Origin: Ignavibacteriaceae bacterium
GTDB lineage: Bacteria; Bacteroidota; Ignavibacteria; Ignavibacteriales; Ignavibacteriaceae
Reading direction: 5' to 3'
Assembly: GCA_023229425.1 (NCBI GenBank)
Contig: JALNZG010000001.1
Location: 124,001 to 188,000, forward strand
DNA length: 64,000 nucleotides
Below, piece by piece: positions 9,069 to 17,025 of the stretch. A program made the position numbers and the translations under genes. The notes under the pieces are model-generated. The model was given only the letters and a program-made list of their open reading frames with translations. It searched no databases and was not told the origin of the DNA. The stretch's first letter is position 1. Every line of letters begins with the position of its first letter.

Positions 9069-10226
9069 TTAGCGGTGGGAACTGTAAAAGTTATTAAGAA
9101 TTTTGGTGACAAGCGGTGAGTAATATTCCCAGAAGAAACTTCTTCGTTCCGGAATTTCCTTCGAATCATAAAAAAACCATTTAAATAAACGAACTCCCTT
9201 TATTCTTGCCGCAAATTGGTCAACGGGATTATCGCAAAAATCGCCTGCAAAATAGTAGAAAGTATAATCACCCGTATGTTCAATTACCGCGGGAAAAGTT
9301 TTTGGAATTCCATTTAAACTTAAAAGTGAATCTCCTTTTTTATTTGAGGAGATCGAATAAATTGAAAGCACATTATTCGTTCGCTGTGTAAGCATCACAT
9401 CAAACCAATATGGATATTTTAATTTTGCAGGCAGCCCGAAACGCTCGCGGTACTCCTCGTTCGTTAAAAGGTAAGGAACTTCCTGCTTCAAGTGAGTTTG
9501 GTTCTCTAAGATTTCTATGCGGTTGTCAAAATGAACGAAAGCAATTCCGGAGTTTTTAAATGTCCATAAATTGTGATGCTGAATTTTGAAATCACGGATG
9601 AGCCAGCGGGGGAGTTCTTTGTTAATGACTGTATCAAGACTCTCGAAATATCTCCCTACCCACCCTGTCCAGCGCAATCCGAACATTGTCTCAAACTCCG
9701 CCCGTACGGCATTACTCGTAGGGGAGGCTATAGAATTAAATTCAGTGAGAATAAGTTTTTTCTTCTCTTTCATTTTTTGGAGAAACATCAAATCAACGGT
9801 TGACATGCCGCCGTAAACCAAACTGCTGTGCTCAGTTTGTTCTTTTTGTGTGTACCATTCGCTTGAAAATATTCCGTACGTGTCGGTGATATAAACCGCT
9901 TGAGAAACATTTGCAAGACTGTCTATCTGCTCAGGATTAAAATTTTCCAATCCTTGTACGGAAAATTTTCTGTTGTTTTTCGGAAAGAATCCGTAATAAT
10001 CTTTTTGGATTGAATAGAGCTCCCCGTTTTGTTTAACGAACTTTTCGTTTGTTAAAATCCAATTTAACGACTCATGTTCTTTTCCTTCGCGGGTTAAAAC
10101 GGTTTTATCTATGATGACAATCGGAAATGGTTTCGAGGGAGAAAGCTGCCAAGCGATGAACATCCACAATGGAAAAGGAAGAAGCATAATAAGAAGAAAC
10201 CAAACGAATATTTTTCTGTACTTCAT
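9069..10226 (-). CDS. Exported protein of unknown function in the polysaccharide locus
   Basis: 385 residues that I do not recognise as a named family. An N-terminal signal or membrane anchor (about 7-27) is followed by one large domain with an alternating alpha/beta look (PIVIIDKTVL, AVYITDTYGIF, KLILTEFNSI, SGIAFVHF) and conserved-looking blocks GGMSTVDL, WTGWVGRYFESLD and YTFYYFAGDF. The early part resembles flavodoxin-like or class I amidotransferase-like folds, but no catalytic triad is clear. It begins 1 nt after the YaiO-type gene ends, so the two form a unit. The position suggests a periplasmic polymer-modifying or guiding role, possibly hydrolytic. That is inference only. Confidence 0.6.
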   Translation of the reverse strand: MKYRKIFVWFLLIMLLPFPLWMFIAWQLSPSKPFPIVIIDKTVLTREGKEHESLNWILTNEKFVKQNGELYSIQKDYYGFFPKNNRKFSVQGLENFNPEQIDSLANVSQAVYITDTYGIFSSEWYTQKEQTEHSSLVYGGMSTVDLMFLQKMKEKKKLILTEFNSIASPTSNAVRAEFETMFGLRWTGWVGRYFESLDTVINKELPRWLIRDFKIQHHNLWTFKNSGIAFVHFDNRIEILENQTHLKQEVPYLLTNEEYRERFGLPAKLKYPYWFDVMLTQRTNNVLSIYSISSNKKGDSLLSLNGIPKTFPAVIEHTGDYTFYYFAGDFCDNPVDQFAARIKGVRLFKWFFYDSKEIPERRSFFWEYYSPLVTKILNNFYSSHR

Positions 10227-10227
10227 A

Positions 10228-11529
10228 TTAAAAGCTAAATTGTGTCCCTAAACCGACATTGATCTTGTTACGGAATGAATTGGCAAAATATTCTTCATAA
10301 ATGTATCCGGCAGTAAGCGAAAGCGTTTGCCGTTTTGAAATCCTAAAATTGTAATCAACTCCTGCTTTTTTTGAGATTAAAAGATTCGGATTGTTCAAAC
10401 TTCTTTCGTCGGGAGAAATTCCAGTTCCAACTTTTTTTGAGATTAAAAGATTCGGATTGTTCAAACTTCTTTCGTCGGGAGAAATTCCAGTTCCAAGAGA
10501 AAGAGCTAAATAATTGTCTGCGTCGGTTAAATAGTAGCGCGTTACTAATGTGTATGAGTATGAAGCTGTGTTTCCTTTTGGAATTATGAATGTTCTAAAT
10601 GAGAACCAAAAAGCGCTGTAATACTTTCCAAGCGCAAAAGTATAAATATCGGTTTTTGAAGAAGGGAATTTTAAATAGCGGATGCCCGCGTCAATTTCAA
10701 AACTTAAAGGCAAACTGTAATAGAGCGACAATCCGAACCGGAGTTTTGGGAAAATAGTTGAACCGGAATAACCGAAATTTACGTAGGAATAAAATCCATC
10801 CATAAAACGGGGATAGGCATCAATCTCAAATTGCATTCCGTTTTTCAGAAATCTATTCGCGTAATTTATTCTTCCGATAACCGAACCGATCGCTGTTTTA
10901 CGTGAATAAGAAATAGCTGCCGCATGCCACGGATCAAAAACTTTGCTGAAGTGGTCGTAATCATACGTTGTGCCGATGGTGTTGATACGCGTTAAATCTT
11001 TTATTCGTTCCGCGTAAACAAAAGCTTCGGTGTTGCTTCTGTTGATATGCAAAAGAGTATCGATTGTCCTGTAAGCTTCTTCATAATTTTGAAGATCGAC
11101 AAGAATTTTTGTTTTCTTTAAAAGAATATCTTCTGAAATTGGATTTAAGTTTAACGCTGAATTAGCATACGCCAATGCTTTTGGAGAATCCCCCGACCAA
11201 TATTCAAGATCGATGAGAGCATTGTGTGCTTCAAGGTTGGTTGGATTTTTAGCGAGCGCGTTTGTTAAAACAATTCTTGCAGAATCGCGAAGCTGATCCC
11301 ACGTGTAAAGCCGCCCAAGAAAAATTTCAATGTCGGTGTAGTTTGGACTTTTGCTCAACGCTTTATAGCACAAGGCTCTTGCCTTGATATAATCTTTTTC
11401 ATCAAACGCCGCCGCACGCGCTTGAACAAAGAGCTCATCGCTTGTCGGTTCTTTTTGCGCTGAAACATACATGTTCAAAAGCAAAAAAGAAAAGAAGAAA
11501 AGTTGAAAAGATTTTTTAATTGCCGGCAT
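10228..11529 (-). CDS. TPR protein with YaiO-family outer-membrane beta-barrel
   Basis: The open frame reaches 11718, but a convincing signal peptide (MPAIKKSFQLFFFSFLLLN, ending VSAQ) begins at the ATG at 11529, giving 433 residues. After the signal come three to four TPR-like helical repeats (about 30-170), then a roughly 250-residue beta-barrel domain of YaiO type ending in a Phe-rich terminal strand (GLGTQFSF). In E. coli YaiO is encoded next to the GT2 gene yaiP, and TPR-plus-barrel proteins such as PgaA and BcsC export polymers. This is the likely outer-membrane exit of the locus. The barrel carries a perfect in-frame 66-bp duplication. Confidence 0.85.
   Translation of the reverse strand: MPAIKKSFQLFFFSFLLLNMYVSAQKEPTSDELFVQARAAAFDEKDYIKARALCYKALSKSPNYTDIEIFLGRLYTWDQLRDSARIVLTNALAKNPTNLEAHNALIDLEYWSGDSPKALAYANSALNLNPISEDILLKKTKILVDLQNYEEAYRTIDTLLHINRSNTEAFVYAERIKDLTRINTIGTTYDYDHFSKVFDPWHAAAISYSRKTAIGSVIGRINYANRFLKNGMQFEIDAYPRFMDGFYSYVNFGYSGSTIFPKLRFGLSLYYSLPLSFEIDAGIRYLKFPSSKTDIYTFALGKYYSAFWFSFRTFIIPKGNTASYSYTLVTRYYLTDADNYLALSLGTGISPDERSLNNPNLLISKKVGTGISPDERSLNNPNLLISKKAGVDYNFRISKRQTLSLTAGYIYEEYFANSFRNKINVGLGTQFSF
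10365..10496 (-). repeat. Perfect 66-bp in-frame tandem duplication
   Basis: Copy 1 is 10365-10430 and copy 2 is 10431-10496; they are identical base for base, each starting with a C and seven Ts on the + strand. The coding strand repeats 22 residues beginning GTGISPDERSL and ending LLISKK plus one more residue. Because 66 is a multiple of three the frame is kept. It adds what looks like one loop or strand pair to the YaiO barrel. Perfect identity means a very recent event, or an assembly artefact. Confidence 0.95.
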
Positions 11530-11773
11530 AAAATATCGTTTATAAATTATTCCTTTGTTGATGGAAATATAAACAATAACTCGGAAAAAGGGAGAAGAGA
11601 ATTTTAACAAGAGTATTTTTCTCCATTTCTCTTCCCCCAATTTTCCGTATATTTGCACCATGAATTTGTACAGAAAAAACAGCAGCACCCCAATTTGATT
11701 TAGAAACGGCATTGCCACGCCTCATTTCTTAAACAATTCCATTTAACAGTAGAAGAAAAATAATTAGCAGTAT

Positions 11774-13384
11774 ATGAGTCTATCAAAAGAAATAAAAAGA
11801 AGAAAAACGTTCGCGATTATCAGTCACCCCGATGCGGGAAAAACCACGCTTACGGAAAAACTTTTGCTCTTTAGCGGGGCAATACAAATTGCCGGCGCGG
11901 TTAAATCAAATAAAATTAGAAAGACCGCGACATCGGATTTTTTAGAGATTGAAAAACAACGCGGAATTTCGGTTGCCTCTTCTGTTCTTTCCTTCAACTA
12001 CCACGACTATAAAATTAATCTTTTGGATACACCCGGTCACAAAGATTTTGCCGAAGATACCTACCGCACGCTGACCGCTGTTGACAGCGTTATTCTTGTT
12101 ATTGATTGCGTTAAAGGTGTTGAGGAACAAACCGAAAAGTTGATGCAAGTCTGCCGTTTACGAAATACTCCCGTTATTATTTTTATTAACAAACTCGACC
12201 GTGAGGGAAGAAATCCAATTGAGTTGTTGGATGAAATCGAAGAAAAATTATCAATTAAAGTGAGACCATTGTCTTATCCTTTCGGGATGGGAATGAGTTT
12301 TAGAGGAGTTTATAATATTTATGATAACACATTCGCTTTCTTCCGCGCTAACAAACAACAGATTGAAGATGAAGTAAAATATTTTAAAGGAATAGATGAC
12401 GAAGAGCTTGTTTCAACATTTGGCGAAGCAGCTGAAACTCTAAAAAATGACATTGATTTGATCAACGGAGTGTATGGAAAGTTTGAAATAGAAAAATATT
12501 TATCCGGCGAATTAGCGCCGGTCTTTTTCGGCAGCGCGATAAACAACTTCGGAATTAGAGAACTCTTGGATACTTTCGTCGCCATTGCACCGCCTCCGGT
12601 TGCAAGGGAAACCACAATTGGAATGATCCAGCCGAAGGAAGAAAAGTTCAGTGGATTTGTTTTTAAAATTCACGCAAACTTAGATCCAAAACACCGCGAC
12701 AGAATGGCGTTCGTACGAATTTGTTCCGGAACGTTTGAAAGAAATAAAAATTATTTTCATGTGCGATTGAAACGCCAGGTAAAATTTCCTAATCCGGCAT
12801 CGTTCCTTGCGCAAACCAAATCGCTTGTAGAAACCGCTTATCCCGGTGATGTAATCGGTTTGTATGATTCAGGATTATTTAAGATTGGCGACACCTTAAC
12901 CGAAGGAGACGCGTTTATGTTTAAGGGTATTCCGGTCTTCTCGCCGGAAATTTTTAGAGTTGTGCAGAACAAAGATCCGTTCAAATCAAAACAACTTGCA
13001 AACGGAATTAGACATTTAACCGACGAAGGTCTTGCGCAGCTTTTCGTTCAATGCGATGGGACAAAAAAAGTTATCGGTGTTGTCGGCGAGCTTCAATTTG
13101 ATGTTATTAAGTATAGATTGTTAAATGAATTTGGCGCGAGCTGCGACTTTATGCATCTCAACGCCTACAAAGCTTTTTGGGTTGAGTACGATAAAAAAGA
13201 AGATATTGAAGAACTTCAGCGTCTTCGTGGAAATTATCTGTATTTCGATAAAGCAAAAAATCTTGTCTTTATTGCTGAGACAGAATTCTCATTGAGGATG
13301 ACGAGAGAGAAAAATCCGAAAGCCACATTTTTATCGAGTGTTGAACATAACAACCAGACGGTTGAGATGGAAAAAGTTGGGTAG
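11774..13384 (+). CDS. prfC: Peptide chain release factor 3
   Basis: 536 residues, close to the usual 525-535. RF3 is a translational GTPase that recycles RF1 and RF2 from the ribosome after peptide release. The GTPase motifs are complete: SHPDAGKTTLTEKL (G1), RGISVASSV (G2 region), DTPGHKDF (G3) and NKLDRE (G4). Domains II and III follow with no truncation (VVGELQFDVIKYRL near the end). It reads away from the polysaccharide locus and appears to be a single-gene unit. Confidence 0.97.
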   Translation: MSLSKEIKRRKTFAIISHPDAGKTTLTEKLLLFSGAIQIAGAVKSNKIRKTATSDFLEIEKQRGISVASSVLSFNYHDYKINLLDTPGHKDFAEDTYRTLTAVDSVILVIDCVKGVEEQTEKLMQVCRLRNTPVIIFINKLDREGRNPIELLDEIEEKLSIKVRPLSYPFGMGMSFRGVYNIYDNTFAFFRANKQQIEDEVKYFKGIDDEELVSTFGEAAETLKNDIDLINGVYGKFEIEKYLSGELAPVFFGSAINNFGIRELLDTFVAIAPPPVARETTIGMIQPKEEKFSGFVFKIHANLDPKHRDRMAFVRICSGTFERNKNYFHVRLKRQVKFPNPASFLAQTKSLVETAYPGDVIGLYDSGLFKIGDTLTEGDAFMFKGIPVFSPEIFRVVQNKDPFKSKQLANGIRHLTDEGLAQLFVQCDGTKKVIGVVGELQFDVIKYRLLNEFGASCDFMHLNAYKAFWVEYDKKEDIEELQRLRGNYLYFDKAKNLVFIAETEFSLRMTREKNPKATFLSSVEHNNQTVEMEKVG

Positions 13385-13398
13385 GGGAAGAAGAAGTC

Positions 13399-13422
13399 GG
13401 CAGTAAGCAGTTGGCAGTCTGC
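13399..13422 (+). repeat. Short dispersed AGTTGGCAGT-type repeat
   Basis: The intergenic tract holds GGCAGTAAGCAGTTGGCAGT. Closely related DNA occurs in reverse inside two sorting-domain coding sequences (51624-51656 and 56831-56863). It lies between the convergent prfC and permease genes. Confidence 0.55.
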
Positions 13423-13492
13423 AAAGCAATAATTTCATCGTTCATCCAAACAAACATCCATTCATTCCCTAATATTATCCATACAATAATTT

Positions 13493-14662
13493 CTATTCCG
13501 CTCTCAGCGCCTGCAAAATATTCATTCTTGCCGCGCGGACTGACGGCAGAAAACCACCTAGAAATCCCATTGCAACAGCGAATAATAAGGATGAAATTAT
13601 TATATCCGGCGACAGGGCAAAATTGAATGCAAGCTCGGTGAAGGAGCCGAAGTTCAAAGTAGAAATTGAAACAAACTGTAAAAGCGATGCAAGTGCTAAA
13701 CCAATTCCGCCGCCAATTAGCGCAATAAGCAATGACTCACCCAAAAATGAAGCCAGGATACTTCTTCTTCTAAAACCCAAGGCGCGCAGCGTCCCTATTT
13801 CAACGGTTCTGTTTGCTACTGATGCGTACATGGTTATCATTGCGCCGATAGTTGAGCCAAGACTAAAAATTACCGTAACAAAAATTCCCAATATTCTTAT
13901 AAATCCCGCCATTAACTCCGATTGCTTTGCGAAAAATTTGGTCTCGATCTCTGGTTCATATTGTTGAAGCCGTTTATCGGTATCGAATGCAAGTTTGAAT
14001 GAAGCGAACTCTGAAGGATTTGCCAATTTTAAAGTCATTGTTGAGACAGCATTGCCGCGTGCGAAAGCATCTAACAATTGTAAAGCGTCGCCCCAGAGTT
14101 CAGAATCAAAACCACTTCCATCGGTTGTAAATTTTCCAACGACAGTCCAATAATCTCCGGCGAATTTTATTTTCCCGCCGATCTGGCATCCGTTAAATTT
14201 GCTTGCAATCGATTCGCCAACGATCAACTCACGTCTGCCCTGTATAAAATTTCTTCCTTCAATTATTTTTATGTTTGGACGAAGTTGCTGTACTTGTTGA
14301 GAAACACCGCGGACACTGATATTGCTTAACCCGCCGCTTTGTTTTTCCAGATTGATAATAACAACCGGTTCACAAGAAATAATTTGTTTGCCATCGGAAG
14401 TTTTTGCGATGTTTGGTAAAGAAGAAACAATACTTTGAATGTCTCCCGGAATAATACTTGAAATTTCTCCGTTTGCTGATTTGCGTGCAACAAGCACATT
14501 CTCATCTGACCCGGTTGTTGTCAAAGTTTTTTGAATACCGTACGCCATCATCAATACTGCCGCAAATACGAAAACAACTAATGCGATGCCGGTAACGGTG
14601 ATCCCGGTGGTAAGTTTTCTTGCAGTAAAATTTCTTAAACTGTATTTCAGTGGTATTTTCAT
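13493..14662 (-). CDS. ABC transporter permease, FtsX/MacB type (second permease)
   Basis: 389 residues with the MacB/FtsX layout: one N-terminal helix (about 18-40), a periplasmic MacB_PCD-like domain (45-265), then three C-terminal helices in the FtsX region (270-385, with EIGTLRALGFRRRSILASF). Such permeases do not open a classical channel; they couple ATP hydrolysis to movements of the periplasmic domain. It is last in the order fusion protein, ATPase, permease 1, permease 2, but is separated from permease 1 by a 357-nt spacer with repeats and a strong hairpin, so it may be expressed at a lower level. The two permeases probably form a heterodimer. Confidence 0.88.
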   Translation of the reverse strand: MKIPLKYSLRNFTARKLTTGITVTGIALVVFVFAAVLMMAYGIQKTLTTTGSDENVLVARKSANGEISSIIPGDIQSIVSSLPNIAKTSDGKQIISCEPVVIINLEKQSGGLSNISVRGVSQQVQQLRPNIKIIEGRNFIQGRRELIVGESIASKFNGCQIGGKIKFAGDYWTVVGKFTTDGSGFDSELWGDALQLLDAFARGNAVSTMTLKLANPSEFASFKLAFDTDKRLQQYEPEIETKFFAKQSELMAGFIRILGIFVTVIFSLGSTIGAMITMYASVANRTVEIGTLRALGFRRRSILASFLGESLLIALIGGGIGLALASLLQFVSISTLNFGSFTELAFNFALSPDIIISSLLFAVAMGFLGGFLPSVRAARMNILQALRAE

Positions 14663-14678
14663 TTGCGAAACCTTTATT

Positions 14679-14742
14679 AGTTAGTTGTAAGTGGTCTCAG
14701 CCAGAGGCTGATCCGCCTTTGGCGGAAGTGGTCAGTTATCAG
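14679..14742 (-). repeat. Twin-hairpin leader element, copy 1
   Basis: On the + strand it contains CAGCC-AGA-GGCTG, AT, then CCGCC-TTT-GGCGG, with AGTTATCAG-like flanks. It lies 33 nt upstream of the start codon of permease 2 (14662). It has the same orientation to its gene as the copies at 16878 and 34464. Confidence 0.8.
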
Positions 14743-14842
14743 AATTTATAAGTAACTCAAGTTGACCTCTTAAAAATTATAAAGAATTAAAACCGTCTTC
14801 CTTTAGAAGATAAATTGAAACGGTTAACAATTTGAGCTTTTG

Positions 14843-14880
14843 TTTCATTAACACCTCGATTAATCGAGGTGTTAATGAAA
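14843..14880. repeat. Perfect 38-nt palindrome in an ABC operon spacer
   Basis: TTTCATTAACACCTCGAT (14843-14860), TA, then its exact reverse complement ATCGAGGTGTTAATGAAA (14863-14880). Imperfect inverted ends ATTAAAACCGT (14786-14796) and ACCGTTTTAAT (14900-14910) surround it, so the unit may be a small mobile element of about 125 bp. Read from the permease 1 side it would form a very strong hairpin before permease 2. The rest of the spacer 14663-15019 holds the twin-hairpin element and a 3' repeat module; I see no gene in it. Confidence 0.8.
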
Positions 14881-14954
14881 TAATATGATACGTATTTCAA
14901 CCGTTTTAATGGTTTATCAAAGAGTGTGGTCAACTGGAGTAAGTAAAATTATTT

Positions 14955-15015
14955 TCTTGCTCCTGATCGTAATCTTGTTCTTAATCTTTTTCCATCAACC
15001 ATCATCCGTTATCCA
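14955..15015. repeat. 3' repeat module, copy 1
   Basis: It contains AATCTTGTTCTTAATC (14971-14986) and CCATCAACCATCA (14992-15004). Both strings recur in the same order at 16974-17007. Each copy lies just beyond the stop codon of a leftward gene of the ABC operon. Confidence 0.6.
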
Positions 15016-15019
15016 TCTT

Positions 15020-16180
15020 TCATCCTACGAATCGGAATCCTTCAACAATTTTCATTTTCAATGCGCGCTGAATTGGAGAAAGCGAAGATAAAACTCCAAT
15101 TGATAAAGCCGCGATTGATGCGAGGATAATAGTGATCGGTTCAATTTCAAAGACCGGGAAAAATCCTTTTGGAATTACTTTCTCCAATCCTTGAATGAGT
15201 GGAAATGTAAGCGTTAAACCCAACGCACCGCCGATGATTGAGATTACAAGTGATTCACCCATAATTAAACCGATTAAATGTGAACCGGAAAATCCGATAG
15301 TTTTCATCACCGCGTATTCGCGCGTCCGTTCGCGCGCAGACATGATCATCGTATTACCAAGCACGAGTAAAATTATTCCGATGATCACAAAAGACAAAAT
15401 ATTCATGGCTGTAATAATCGCGCTGGTTGAAGCCAAAAAGCTTTGCGCGAACGCGCGTTCTGATTCTGTTTTCGTTTCTGCATTAGAATTTTTGAAGAGA
15501 TCATCGATCTGTTTAGAAATTAATCCCGATTTTGACGGGTCTTTTATTTTAACGATATACCAACCGACATCCCCGGCGCGTTCAGGCGTTTCTTTTTTTA
15601 TTCTTTCATTTACATAATTCCAATGAAAAAGCATTTGTGTTGCGTCGGTAGTTTTATCGCGCGGTTTATAAATTCCGCGGATAACAAATTCCCATCTGCC
15701 GGGATAAATGTCTCCCTCAATCGGCATAACATCACCGACTTTTAATTTGTACTGCTTGGCGATGTCTTCACCAACAACGCATGAATTTTGTTCCCGTTTA
15801 AAAGTTTCCAATTCTTTTTTCGATAAAAGAAATTCGGGATAAACGTCGAACATTGTTTCCGCATCGCAAGCAAAGCGGGCGAAGAATTGATTTTTATCGA
15901 TATAAACACCCTGGAACCACGATGCAAACGTAACTTGCGAAACGCCCGGCACTTGCTGAATTTTATCGCGGTATGTGTAAGGCAAAGGGAAAATAAATGA
16001 AACAGCTTGGCGCGTGACCAATCTATTAGCCGCCGTAGCTTCAACTCCGACATACCACGCGGTAACAACCGTTCGCAGTACGCCGAAAGCAATTACTGCA
16101 ATGGCTATTCCGAGTATTGTCAAGAATGACCGGAGTTTATGTCTGAATGCATTTTTGAAAACAAGTTTAAAAATTTTCAT
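15020..16180 (-). CDS. ABC transporter permease, FtsX/MacB type (first permease)
   Basis: 386 residues. It has an N-terminal helix (about 18-40), a periplasmic MacB_PCD-like domain (45-255) and three C-terminal helices with the FtsX signature region (REYAVMKTIGFSGSHLIGL). It is 8 nt downstream of the ATPase gene and tightly coupled to it. It is only distantly similar to the second permease, fitting a heterodimer like those of DevBCA or Lol-type exporters. The cargo is not evident: macrolides, siderophores, lipids and peptides are all possible. Confidence 0.9.
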   Translation of the reverse strand: MKIFKLVFKNAFRHKLRSFLTILGIAIAVIAFGVLRTVVTAWYVGVEATAANRLVTRQAVSFIFPLPYTYRDKIQQVPGVSQVTFASWFQGVYIDKNQFFARFACDAETMFDVYPEFLLSKKELETFKREQNSCVVGEDIAKQYKLKVGDVMPIEGDIYPGRWEFVIRGIYKPRDKTTDATQMLFHWNYVNERIKKETPERAGDVGWYIVKIKDPSKSGLISKQIDDLFKNSNAETKTESERAFAQSFLASTSAIITAMNILSFVIIGIILLVLGNTMIMSARERTREYAVMKTIGFSGSHLIGLIMGESLVISIIGGALGLTLTFPLIQGLEKVIPKGFFPVFEIEPITIILASIAALSIGVLSSLSPIQRALKMKIVEGFRFVG

Positions 16181-16188
16181 AACGGTTC

Positions 16189-16860
16189 CTAAATTAAATC
16201 GCCTTTATCGAGGTGACGAATTTTGCTTGCCTTTTCCGCAGCGTGCGGATCGTGGGTTACCATTAAAATTGTCTTTTTGAATTCTTTATTTAATCTATCG
16301 AGCAGAATAAGAATTTCAGCGGCGGAATTTTTATCAAGGTCTCCGGTAGGTTCATCGGCAACAAGAATGAGCGGGTCGGTAACAATTGCTCTTGCAATTG
16401 CAACGCGTTGTTCTTGTCCGCCGGAAAGCTGTTTAGGGTAGTGGAACATTCTATCAGTAAGACCAACCACGTTTAACGCGGCTTCTACGTGCTGTTTTTT
16501 CTCAGCTTTTGAGAGATGCGTTAACATCAGCGGAAGTTCAATATTTTCGTAGGCTGTTAAAACAGGAATGAGATTATAAAATTGAAAGACGAATCCAATG
16601 TTACTTGCTCTCCATTTTGCAAGCGAAGATTCATTCAACAGGGTTATATCCGTATCTTTAATAAAGATATTTCCTTTTGTCGGTTTATCAATTCCCGCAA
16701 TTAAATTTAAGAGCGTTGTTTTGCCGGAACCGGAAGGTCCCATCAAACAAAAAAATTCTCCTTCCTCGATATCGAGCGTAATATCATTCAGAACAGGAAT
16801 AGCAAAACTATCTCTTGTATAAGATTTTGAAATATTTTTTACTTGAATAATTGGCGGCAT
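16189..16860 (-). CDS. ABC transporter ATP-binding protein (MacB/LolD type)
   Basis: 223 residues, the usual size of a LolD/MacB ATPase. It has Walker A GPSGSGKTT at about 41-49, a Q loop (VFQFYNLIP), the signature LSGGQEQRVAIARA, Walker B LILVADEPTGDLD and the switch His in MVTHDPH. The signature reads QEQ rather than the commoner QQQ, which should not harm function. It powers the two FtsX-type permeases. A twin-hairpin element lies 30 nt upstream of its start codon, with a GGAG ribosome-binding site between them. Confidence 0.95.
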   Translation of the reverse strand: MPPIIQVKNISKSYTRDSFAIPVLNDITLDIEEGEFFCLMGPSGSGKTTLLNLIAGIDKPTKGNIFIKDTDITLLNESSLAKWRASNIGFVFQFYNLIPVLTAYENIELPLMLTHLSKAEKKQHVEAALNVVGLTDRMFHYPKQLSGGQEQRVAIARAIVTDPLILVADEPTGDLDKNSAAEILILLDRLNKEFKKTILMVTHDPHAAEKASKIRHLDKGDLI

Positions 16861-16877
16861 ACTATCTCCGTTTTTTT

Positions 16878-16937
16878 AGTTATCAGTTATCTCAGCCAAA
16901 GGCTGATCCGCCTTTGGCGGAAGTAATCAGTTTTCAG
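16878..16937 (-). repeat. Twin-hairpin leader element, copy 2
   Basis: The + strand reads CAGCC-AAA-GGCTG, AT, CCGCC-TTT-GGCGG, flanked by AGTTATCAGTTATCT and AAGTAATCAGTT. The two loops, AAA and TTT, are complementary, and an alternative pairing GCCAAAGG/CCTTTGGC is possible. It lies 30 nt before the ATPase start and differs from the copy at 34464 at about one position over 47 nt. Confidence 0.85.
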
Positions 16938-16959
16938 TCCGTTGCAGCGGATCAGTCTT

Positions 16960-17017
16960 GTTTTCTTAATCATAATCTTGTTCTTAATCATTTCCCATCA
17001 ACCATCAAACGTTATCC
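16960..17017. repeat. 3' repeat module, copy 2
   Basis: AATCTTGTTCTTAATC at 16974-16989 and CCATCAACCATCA at 16995-17007 match the copy at 14955-15015. It sits directly after the stop codon of the membrane-fusion gene. Confidence 0.6.
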
Positions 17018-17025
17018 CTCATCCA

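Noticed and set aside
10365..10496. Frameshift or pseudogene caused by the tandem duplication
   Set aside because: The unit is 66 bp, a multiple of three, and the frame continues to the normal terminal strand.
11530..11718. N-terminal extension of the YaiO-type protein
   Set aside because: A clear signal peptide begins at 11529; the extension would bury it and looks like non-coding sequence.
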